Source of the DNA: Bacteroides timonensis
GTDB taxonomy: Bacteria > Bacteroidota > Bacteroidia > Bacteroidales > Bacteroidaceae
Reading direction: 5' to 3'
NCBI RefSeq assembly: GCF_000513195.1
Contig: NZ_CBVI010000001.1
Coordinates: 186,001 to 250,000 of the forward strand
DNA: 64,000 nucleotides
Numbering within the stretch: the first letter of the stretch is position 1; each line of letters begins with the position of its first letter. The translations under genes and the position numbers were made by a program. Below, one piece after another: positions 54,536 through 61,545 of the stretch. Under the pieces are notes generated by a model. That model was not told the DNA's origin. It saw nothing but the letters and a program-made list of their open reading frames with translations, and did no database searches.

Positions 54536-54588
54536 ACAATGTAAATTCAATAAATATCTTTATCAATGAAAAACAAATTCCTTACATC

Positions 54589-56448
54589 ATGAAAAAACTT
54601 ATACTTAGTACATTAGTCCTTTGGGGATTATTTTTCAGCGCATCGGCAGCCGATGTATCCACGCTGAAATGGTCACAGGTTTGCTCGGGAGCCATGGGAA
54701 CCGAATGGTATAGCTCTGCACAGGCACAAGCCATAGCCGACGTATTGCTCGAAGTCCAAAAGACAAACGGCGGCTGGATGAAGAATTACGATTATCATAA
54801 ACTCTCCTCTTCAGACCTAGCCGAGTTGAAGAATTCGCGTAATGACCACTCATGCCTAGACAACGGCTCGACAACTATGGAGATGTGCTTCCTCGCCAAA
54901 GTATGGCAGGGATGTAAAGTAGAGAAATATCGCGAAGCCTTTGGTAAAGCCCTCAACATGATATTCGAGGCCGAAAAAAGCTGCGGGGGATGGTCGCAAT
55001 ACTGGCCCCTTGACGACAACGGAGGTTATAGGGACTACATAACCTTCAACGATGACCTTATCACTAACATTATGAAACTGTTGCGTAATATTCATGACAA
55101 TAAGGGAGACTTCGCCGACATTGTCGGTGAAGCCGAACGTGAACACTGTCAAGCATCCTTCGATAAAGGTATTGAAGTGATTCTTGATTGCCAAGTCGAC
55201 GACAACGGAAAAAAGGCCGCATGGTGCGCTCAGCATGATCCGACTGATCTGCTCCCCGCCGTAGGCCGCCCCCACGAACTTCCCTCGATTAGCGGCAGCG
55301 AGTCGGCAACCCTCCTATCGTTCCTTATGACTATTGAAAACCCCTCCCCCGAATTACAGGACGCCATCACGGCCGCCGTGACCTGGCTGGATGAACATAA
55401 AATCGAGGGTAAGGCCATTGAAGATTACGTTAATGTTGCCGGAGAACAAGACCGCCGCATTGTGGACAAACCCGGAAGTGCCATCTGGGGACGCTTCATC
55501 CAGTTGGGTGGTGAAACAGGAAAGCAGGTCTACAACAAATTGTTCAACATGTTGGGAGAGCGTGGCAAAAGCCGCAGTTATACCTATCAAGGTAAGACCT
55601 ACACCTATACCGAGGAGGAAATTGCAAGGATATCCTATCGTGAAGACAGAGCCTACCAACCCATCTTTGCCATTTATTCGGATGAAGTGGCACACCTCTA
55701 CTACCGCTTCCTCTACAACTACGATGACACTGATCCCGTAGTTGACAGCAAGGGGTGCCCCATCGCCACCTCGCTCACTGCCGACAACCGCCGTAGCTAT
55801 CAATACCTCGGCAGCTGGTGCCAAAAGGTGATTAAGGACGAGTATCCCGCATGGAAGCAAAAAATTGACGCCGGCAATGAGGCGGGGGACGCCACCCTGC
55901 ACGAGTTGTCGGGTACCACCTACACATCAAGTTCCGCCGATGGCCTTACCTACAACTTCCGGGACGGATTTACCATATCCAACGCCAAAGGAAAGCAATA
56001 TGCCAATGGCCAGTCCAACACTTTGAAGTTCTCACAAGGCGTAGAGTACAATATCAGCATTCCCAAAGATCTGAAAGTGGTCAAGGTAGCTTTTTATGGT
56101 TATGACAACTATGACGTAGAAGCCTACCTCCGCAAACTTAATGGCGTGGAATATTCTGCGACCGACTATGTGTTTCCCGCCAAAGTGGACGGAGAAGCAA
56201 CCTACGTGCGGCACACCATAGACCTTTCGGATAAGCCGGCCCAGCAGAATCTTGACTTCAGTTTTGAGGTAAAACAGTGCTGTGTCATAATTACCCTCTA
56301 CTGTGTTGAGACCAAAGACCCCACCGGCATTCGAGAAGTCTCCGTTGAAGACTCCGGCGTTCCTGTCAAGCAGATCAGAAACGGCCGCATCGTTATAATA
56401 AAAGACGGTAAGACTTACAATACTATAGGGCAGCAGATCGACAACTGA
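54589..56448 (+). CDS. PL10-family pectate lyase with a truncated secretion tail
   Basis: Signal peptide (1-20), then a PL10 pectate lyase domain (about residues 25-440): QKTNGGWMKNYDY, NDHSCLDNGSTTMEMCFLAKV, GWSQYWPLDDNGGYRDYITFND and ISYREDRAYQPIFAIYSDE are characteristic. Residues 450-590 form a beta-rich accessory domain. The last 25 residues, NGRIVIIKDGKTYNTIGQQI, look like the start of the Prevotella-type Por secretion C-terminal domain cut short. Predicted to cut polygalacturonate by beta-elimination. 54 bp after the glycosidase, so probably one transcript. Confidence 0.9.
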   Translation: MKKLILSTLVLWGLFFSASAADVSTLKWSQVCSGAMGTEWYSSAQAQAIADVLLEVQKTNGGWMKNYDYHKLSSSDLAELKNSRNDHSCLDNGSTTMEMCFLAKVWQGCKVEKYREAFGKALNMIFEAEKSCGGWSQYWPLDDNGGYRDYITFNDDLITNIMKLLRNIHDNKGDFADIVGEAEREHCQASFDKGIEVILDCQVDDNGKKAAWCAQHDPTDLLPAVGRPHELPSISGSESATLLSFLMTIENPSPELQDAITAAVTWLDEHKIEGKAIEDYVNVAGEQDRRIVDKPGSAIWGRFIQLGGETGKQVYNKLFNMLGERGKSRSYTYQGKTYTYTEEEIARISYREDRAYQPIFAIYSDEVAHLYYRFLYNYDDTDPVVDSKGCPIATSLTADNRRSYQYLGSWCQKVIKDEYPAWKQKIDAGNEAGDATLHELSGTTYTSSSADGLTYNFRDGFTISNAKGKQYANGQSNTLKFSQGVEYNISIPKDLKVVKVAFYGYDNYDVEAYLRKLNGVEYSATDYVFPAKVDGEATYVRHTIDLSDKPAQQNLDFSFEVKQCCVIITLYCVETKDPTGIREVSVEDSGVPVKQIRNGRIVIIKDGKTYNTIGQQIDN

Positions 56449-56516
56449 TTTTTATAAAGGAGATTCAATAAAAGCTTTGCAAGTCTCAAGTGCACGATAC
56501 CCTACGTTACTAAATG

Positions 56517-56620
56517 GAAAAATTCCCGTTCTTTCACGATATCACATCGGGGAAGACGGGAACCTTTTTTCCTTAATAAAAGTGGTTACGTAATTATGAC
56601 TAACTAATTCATTAAATCTG
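56517..56620 (-). ncRNA. Candidate small RNA on the reverse strand
   Basis: A promoter TTG-N20-TACTTTTG (56657-56627, reverse) points leftward and the transcript runs about 105 nt to the hairpin and T-run at 56523-56517. No protein frame fits. The transcript is antisense to nothing but the spacer after the lyase gene. Confidence 0.5.
56523..56574. terminator. Bidirectional terminator
   Basis: TTCCCGT and ACGGGAA arms, followed by a T-run of six on the plus strand and TTTTTCC on the reverse strand. Serves the lyase gene and the reverse small RNA candidate. Confidence 0.7.
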
Positions 56621-56626
56621 ATGTTG

Positions 56627-56657
56627 CAAAAGTAGGGCATTTGCGAAGATGTCACAA
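56627..56657 (-). promoter_or_regulatory. Promoter of the reverse small RNA candidate
   Basis: CAA at 56655-56657, 20 bp, CAAAAGTA at 56627-56634 on the plus strand, i.e. TTG-N20-TACTTTTG on the reverse strand. Confidence 0.6.
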
Positions 56658-56722
56658 TCCCTAAAACAAGGTATAATGAAAGGTGGTAATAGTCATAACT
56701 AGGTATTTCCAGATATAATCGC

Positions 56723-57838
56723 TCATTTTCTTATAAATTTGTACTTATCAGCTAATAGCTCTTCACAAGAGCCCGCTATATGCCGAAGTATTTCCAATCC
56801 TCTTTTTCGAGAAATACGAATACTTTCCCCCACAGTAAGCATATCTTCAATACTCGGATTCCCTTGTTTATTAACAGAAGTGGCATGTTCTCCGTTATAT
56901 CCGTTACTACATCGGGTTAAATCGTAAGCAGGAGCTAACGACCAAACACCTTCCCGACAAATGAAAGTGAAGTTTTTAGCATGATCATCTTTATTTTCAG
57001 TCAACACATTGAATGCCATACGACGAAACATTTCATCCACCTGCTTCGGATCCTGAGTCAGATAACCAGTCAGATGGAGCAATGTTTTATACTCCAACCT
57101 GGGTTGTAATATAGACTCATTCAGAAGCGCACCGGAAGTAGCAATGTGCAGCCTGATTCCGTTTTCGATATCAAAACGCTTACTTGCAAAATACTTTCCT
57201 TCCATCAATTTAAAATCGGGTACAGCTATTCCGCATTTACGGGCAATCTCATTGTAACGAAATTCCATCCTTCCCATATTTTTAGGATCATACGTATGGC
57301 GAAATTTGACTAACCAAGAGCCTTCTGCATCCTGTAATAGACATTTTGGCCGGCATCCACCAGAGTTACCACTATTGAAATAAAGTATATCCTCATCTTT
57401 TTCCGACTTTTCAGATAGTACATTTAACGCCATCTGTTGTAAATCATCCAATTCAGGAAGGGCCTTCTCCTCACCTACATATGTTTCAGGAAGATAGCAC
57501 AAGGCCCCCATGCCTGAGGTTCCGACAATACTCAATCGTTGTAAAGGAGTTAGTTCATCATCATTTATGCCTTGCTTCTTCAGCAATCTGTTAAGTAAGT
57601 AGCGACCATATCCATCAGGCAGACTATCTTCGAAAATACCAAAATTTCCCCAAAATGGTTCTGGCTTAGCAATGAACAGGTCTGACTTTAAAGGCAGGTC
57701 GAACGGAGATATAGAAAATCCAGTAGCCAACCATTCTTTATCGTATTGAAATGCACACAAGCGATTGTCGGGTGTCATACTAAGTGTTCCAACATTCCGA
57801 GTATGATAGGTTACCGTTAGTTTATTTACCAATTTCAT
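56723..57838 (-). CDS. hipA: HipA-family serine/threonine kinase toxin
   Basis: Full-length single-chain HipA (371 aa). The N-terminal subdomain includes FEDSLPDGYGRYLL; the P-loop-like SGNSGGCRPK lies near residue 160; the catalytic TENKDDHAKNF and metal-binding APAYDLT come near 280-310. HipA kinases phosphorylate a tRNA synthetase (GltX in E. coli) and cause growth arrest. The start overlaps the hipB 3' end by 17 bp. Confidence 0.92.
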   Translation of the reverse strand: MKLVNKLTVTYHTRNVGTLSMTPDNRLCAFQYDKEWLATGFSISPFDLPLKSDLFIAKPEPFWGNFGIFEDSLPDGYGRYLLNRLLKKQGINDDELTPLQRLSIVGTSGMGALCYLPETYVGEEKALPELDDLQQMALNVLSEKSEKDEDILYFNSGNSGGCRPKCLLQDAEGSWLVKFRHTYDPKNMGRMEFRYNEIARKCGIAVPDFKLMEGKYFASKRFDIENGIRLHIATSGALLNESILQPRLEYKTLLHLTGYLTQDPKQVDEMFRRMAFNVLTENKDDHAKNFTFICREGVWSLAPAYDLTRCSNGYNGEHATSVNKQGNPSIEDMLTVGESIRISRKRGLEILRHIAGSCEELLADKYKFIRK

Positions 57839-58172
57839 TACGCCCCTTTTTTCTATTTTTATTCTTATGAATTATCTCCAGCTCTTCCATTGTATTATAT
57901 AAAGGTACGGATAAAAGTTCCTTTATCACTTTAGAGTACCCTAAAGCCTTCGCTAATGCCACATAGGACGCCAATGAAATAGTATGTTTTTGCTCAAATT
58001 TAGCAATAGTAGGAGTAGGAACACCACTAAGTTCAGTCAAAGCTTCTCGGGAAAGTCCTTTTTCAAGCCTTCGCTTTTGTAGGTTCTGAGCAAGAATAGC
58101 TAATAATTCTTCAACAGAATCTATGTCAAAGTTATAAAGTAATGGCATACTATTGTATTTGATTAATTTCAA
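57822..58172 (-). CDS. hipB: HipB-like antitoxin (XRE HTH)
   Basis: HTH of the XRE family: NLQKRRLEKGLSREALTEL then SGVPTPTIAKFEQKHTI (about residues 32-68), followed by a basic Lys/Arg-rich tail. It should bind HipA and repress the operon. A start at 58148 (MPLLYNFDIDS) is also possible and would shorten it by 8 residues. Translationally coupled to hipA. Confidence 0.9.
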   Translation of the reverse strand: MKLIKYNSMPLLYNFDIDSVEELLAILAQNLQKRRLEKGLSREALTELSGVPTPTIAKFEQKHTISLASYVALAKALGYSKVIKELLSVPLYNTMEELEIIHKNKNRKKGRNEIGK

Positions 58173-58185
58173 AACCTCTATATTC

Positions 58186-58214
58186 AGATACTATAATATC
58201 TAAATACAAAGATA
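58186..58214 (-). promoter_or_regulatory. hipBA promoter and operator
   Basis: On the reverse strand TATCTTTG (58214-58207) is the -7 box and the palindrome AGATACTATAATATCT (58201-58186) lies at the expected start of transcription. Symmetric TATC/GATA-type arms resemble HipB operators (TATCC...GGATA). Confidence 0.55.
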
Positions 58215-58283
58215 ATTCATTAAATCAAGCAATCAAAATCTTGCAAGTTATTTCTATACCATGCAGAACTTTATACCACAATT

Positions 58284-58772
58284 CTATTTATACTTAAACG
58301 CCAATATATAATAGACTATAAGTGCCAATATCATCAAACCAACGACCGCACTCGTAATCATATTACATAGACCTTGCGGAATACCATATCCCATCTCTAC
58401 TTTATTAAAAACAAGAGTTAGGAAAAGTAAAGTAAGAAACACATTCAATATACGAGCAATACGGGCTGCCATAAAATACTGTACCGCGACATTGCGCTCT
58501 GTGATACGTACTGGAAAACGTATCCAACGAATAGGAAGATAGGCAGAAATACCAACTAAAAGGAGACATAAAGTACCTAATCCCGCAGCCATAAAGGAGA
58601 AATTAGCTGTAATCTTGTCCTCTATATGGATATACACCCATATTGCACACACCCAGGCAGCAATTGCCAACAATACGGCAACACCTTCCAATATACGATC
58701 TATTATAGTGGGATATACCCGGATATTAGGAAACTCTTTAGTTGAATATGGACCAAGATTTAACATAAACAA
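58284..58772 (-). CDS. Hypothetical four-helix membrane protein (162 aa)
   Basis: Four hydrophobic segments of 18-22 residues follow a short polar N-terminus (MFMLNLGPYSTKEFPNIRVY). Between them are short charged loops. Composition fits an inner-membrane protein. No family recognised; spacing from hipB is about 110 bp and it is transcribed the same way. Confidence 0.65.
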   Translation of the reverse strand: MFMLNLGPYSTKEFPNIRVYPTIIDRILEGVAVLLAIAAWVCAIWVYIHIEDKITANFSFMAAGLGTLCLLLVGISAYLPIRWIRFPVRITERNVAVQYFMAARIARILNVFLTLLFLTLVFNKVEMGYGIPQGLCNMITSAVVGLMILALIVYYILAFKYK

Positions 58773-58796
58773 TATATGAATTATAATTCAAACTAC

Positions 58797-58824
58797 TAAT
58801 CACTTATCACTAACAACTTATCGC
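58797..58824. repeat. Copy of the TAATCACTTATCACTAAC repeat
   Basis: The 18-mer 58797-58814 is identical to 19577-19594. A second, degenerate copy AACTTATCGCTAA follows directly. Confidence 0.7.
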
Positions 58825-58828
58825 TAAA

Positions 58829-59029
58829 CTACAACTCAGGTTCTTCAGGCGGAGGAGTATTCTTTGTTTTCTTCATCCGCCCGCTTTTCCGCAATGCCTC
58901 AGCTATAATCCACTGGAGCTGCCCGTTAGTGCTACGAAACTCATCGGCTGCCCACTTTTCAATGGCATCCATAGTTGCAGCATCTACACGCAGAACAAAG
59001 CTTTTGGTTGAAGTTTCTTTTTTAGCCAC
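58829..59029 (-). CDS. Small Arc/ribbon-helix-helix protein (66 aa)
   Basis: MAKKETSTKSFVLRVDAATM then DAIEKWAADEFRSTNGQLQW and IIAEALRKSGRMKK: a strand-helix-helix pattern with Arc-like spacing, ending in a Pro-rich acidic tail. It should bind DNA as a dimer. Located between the SPFH-hydrolase genes and the membrane protein. It could be an orphan antitoxin or regulator of the adjacent genes. Confidence 0.75.
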   Translation of the reverse strand: MAKKETSTKSFVLRVDAATMDAIEKWAADEFRSTNGQLQWIIAEALRKSGRMKKTKNTPPPEEPEL

Positions 59030-59069
59030 GATTCTATTTACTATTTAACAATTTACAATTGAATTTGTA

Positions 59070-60410
59070 TTATAACAGGTTTCCGTTATGAATAAACGAC
59101 GCAATATCATCCATGACATATCCGGCTACAGGTGACGCCTGATTATACTCAAACGGAGTAGCCTTACCACTACCTTCCTGTAGCATATGGTTGAGTTTAG
59201 GATAAGATTTAAAGAAAGCATTTTTATTACGCATCAGCCCGAAGCGCCATAAGCCAAAATCCTGCATAGTCACCTGATAATCACGTTCGCCCTGCAATAT
59301 AAGTATGGGAAGAGTCAGTTTAGATGCCACTTCTACCGGTTTATAGGCATTAGCAAATTCCCAGTAAGAACGAGGAACACCCAACAATAAAGGAATCCTA
59401 TCATCATATTCTGGAGTACCCAACTTCTTTATATTATCCGCTTGTTTTTTTATTTCTGTAATCTGCTTTTTGGCATTAGCGGAAGAGTCCGTCAGAGAAG
59501 ATATATAAGTCATTTGTTCAACAATAGCATCTTCAAATGGACGGGCTAAAGCGGCAACAAGGATAATTCCAGTCACCCCATCTGCTTGTTCTGCAATGCG
59601 AGGAGCCAATGTGGCCCCTAAACTATGTCCCAATACATAAACACTGTCCGCATCAACCTCCGGTAATCCCTTCACCCAAGCAATAATGGCTACAGCATCA
59701 TCTACACTTTCAGTGTCATAGTTTGCATTCTGGCCTTCCGGAATAAAAGCTGCACCATATACTTTTGTACGCTTATCATATCGAACCGTTGCAATACCAC
59801 GTTCTGCCAATCCCCAAGCCAAATCACGGAAAGGTTTATTCTGACCGACAGTTTCATCACGATCCTGCGGACCGGAACCATGCACAAGGATTACGACAGG
59901 AGCCTTTTTCTTGCCTACAGGCAACGTCAGTGTTCCGGGCAATTTAAAACCATCCGCTCCCACCGTTATATCCCGTTCCTGCATTTTCTCTTTATCATAA
60001 GCTACCGGTTTGGCTGTAGAAGCGGCAGGCACAGGCATCAGACGAATGGTATTCATACTTCCGTCAGCATCGAAAGACAACAAAAAACGGAGACTGTAAC
60101 GTTCAAACTTCAGATCGCGATAATAAAGTGTTATACCTTCAGCACTCTCTTGCCTCCACTCACCTTTGGCTTGAAGTTTTCCGAACTGCTTTTCCGATTG
60201 CTTAAACATGTCCTTAAAAATTTCCGGTGATAATTTTTCCTGCAAATTTTTATTCAAGAGAACATGAATACTATCCCCCTGATCCGCCACAAACAATTCG
60301 TACACATGTTTCGCACGGTCCATATTTGCATCCTGAGCAAAAACCGCTGCTACATGTCCCAGCAATAAACCAAGCACTAATGCCCACTTATATAAAAAAG
60401 AAAAGCTCAT
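59070..60410 (-). CDS. Secreted alpha/beta hydrolase with N-terminal DUF3887
   Basis: Signal peptide (ends near VFAQ, residue 26), DUF3887-like domain (about 30-130; a fold also seen in related esterases) and a serine hydrolase domain (about 150-446) with VHGSGPQDRDE, nucleophile elbow GHSLGA, LQGERDYQVT and PKLNHMLQ as Ser-Asp-His. The family includes acyl esterases and peptidases of the periplasm. It is 10 bp after the SPFH gene, so they form one transcript. Confidence 0.9.
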   Translation of the reverse strand: MSFSFLYKWALVLGLLLGHVAAVFAQDANMDRAKHVYELFVADQGDSIHVLLNKNLQEKLSPEIFKDMFKQSEKQFGKLQAKGEWRQESAEGITLYYRDLKFERYSLRFLLSFDADGSMNTIRLMPVPAASTAKPVAYDKEKMQERDITVGADGFKLPGTLTLPVGKKKAPVVILVHGSGPQDRDETVGQNKPFRDLAWGLAERGIATVRYDKRTKVYGAAFIPEGQNANYDTESVDDAVAIIAWVKGLPEVDADSVYVLGHSLGATLAPRIAEQADGVTGIILVAALARPFEDAIVEQMTYISSLTDSSANAKKQITEIKKQADNIKKLGTPEYDDRIPLLLGVPRSYWEFANAYKPVEVASKLTLPILILQGERDYQVTMQDFGLWRFGLMRNKNAFFKSYPKLNHMLQEGSGKATPFEYNQASPVAGYVMDDIASFIHNGNLL

Positions 60411-60420
60411 ATTATCTTGA

Positions 60421-61377
60421 TTAATGATTTAATGTACCTGCGTTAACAATCGGCTGTGCTGCCTCATCGGCACAAAGTACTACCAGCAAATTGCTGACCA
60501 TAGCCGCCTTTTTTTCTTCGTCCAGTTCAACAATCTCTTCTTCAGAAAGTTTATGCAAAGCCATTTTTACCATAGAAACGGCACCTTCCACAATCTTTTC
60601 ACGGGCAGTAATAATAGCCGAAGCCTGTTGACGGCGGAGCATTACCGCAGCAATTTCAGGAGCATAAGCCAGATAGTTGATGCGTGCTTCCACTACTTCC
60701 ATACCTGCCATGGCAAGACGTTCGTTCAACTTTTGTTCCAACTGTTCATTGATTTCTTCACCACCGGAACGAAGTGTCAGTTCTTCAGTATCCGCTTCGT
60801 TATCATCATAAGCATATTGTCCCGCCACCTGACGTAAAGCGGCATCACTTTGTATTTTCACAAAATTCTCAAAAGCATTCATACGGCTGGCAACCGCATT
60901 ACCTATATTAATCTGGTTGGCATTCCCCCCCGTATGGACAGATGAAGCCATTGTCTGCGAATCAATCTCAAACATAGCTTTGTAGGTATCTTTAAGTTTC
61001 CATACCAATACCAACCCTATCAGAATAGGATTACCTATTTTATCATTTACCTTGATAGGCTCTACATCCAGATTACGTGCACGAAGAGAAAGTTTCTTCT
61101 TATCCAGAAATGGATTCACCCAAAAGAAACCAGTTTCCTTGAATGTACCTTTATACTTACCAAAAAACACCATAGCCCGAGCCTCATTCGGTTCCAATTG
61201 CATATAACCGGCAAACATTATCAGCCAGACAAGGCAGAAAACACCTGCCACAACCGCTGTCGAAACACAAGTGACAAAACCGAAATAAATAAGCGCAGGC
61301 AACACGATAAGATGAATAAATAGCCCCAAGAATCCATTCATCTTAAAACCACTGAAATTCTTTTCTTTAGCTTCCAT
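60421..61377 (-). CDS. SPFH/band-7 family membrane protein
   Basis: Two membrane helices (about residues 13-60) are followed by a band-7/stomatin domain: GKYKGTFKETGFFWVNPF and the NQINIGNAVASRMNAFENFVKIQSDAALR-like region (about 160-185), then ALRQVAGQYAYDD. Such proteins form oligomeric membrane scaffolds. Length 318 aa is normal. A TATATTTG box (61413-61420, reverse) precedes it. Cotranscribed with the hydrolase downstream. Confidence 0.9.
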   Translation of the reverse strand: MEAKEKNFSGFKMNGFLGLFIHLIVLPALIYFGFVTCVSTAVVAGVFCLVWLIMFAGYMQLEPNEARAMVFFGKYKGTFKETGFFWVNPFLDKKKLSLRARNLDVEPIKVNDKIGNPILIGLVLVWKLKDTYKAMFEIDSQTMASSVHTGGNANQINIGNAVASRMNAFENFVKIQSDAALRQVAGQYAYDDNEADTEELTLRSGGEEINEQLEQKLNERLAMAGMEVVEARINYLAYAPEIAAVMLRRQQASAIITAREKIVEGAVSMVKMALHKLSEEEIVELDEEKKAAMVSNLLVVLCADEAAQPIVNAGTLNH

Positions 61378-61412
61378 ACTTAATAGATTTAATTGATATC
61401 ATTTTAATATCA

Positions 61413-61420
61413 CAAATATA
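61413..61420 (-). promoter_or_regulatory. -7 box for the SPFH gene
   Basis: CAAATATA reads TATATTTG on the reverse strand, 36 bp before the start. Confidence 0.5.
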
Positions 61421-61493
61421 TCATATATCTCAAGAAGTTTGATAAGAGCAACAGCTATTTTAAACAAGATTAAGAAAAACAACAGTTTTTTCG

Positions 61494-61501
61494 TATCTTT
61501 G
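61494..61501 (+). promoter_or_regulatory. -7 box for the hybrid sensor gene
   Basis: TATCTTTG, 45 bp before the ATG at 61546; -33 element unclear. Confidence 0.5.
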
Positions 61502-61545
61502 CTTCATCGAAATTAAATTATTAACCTAAAGATATTAATATATAC

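Noticed and set aside
56723..58172. Phage or conjugative origin for the hipBA region
   Set aside because: No integrase, attachment site or phage gene is visible nearby.
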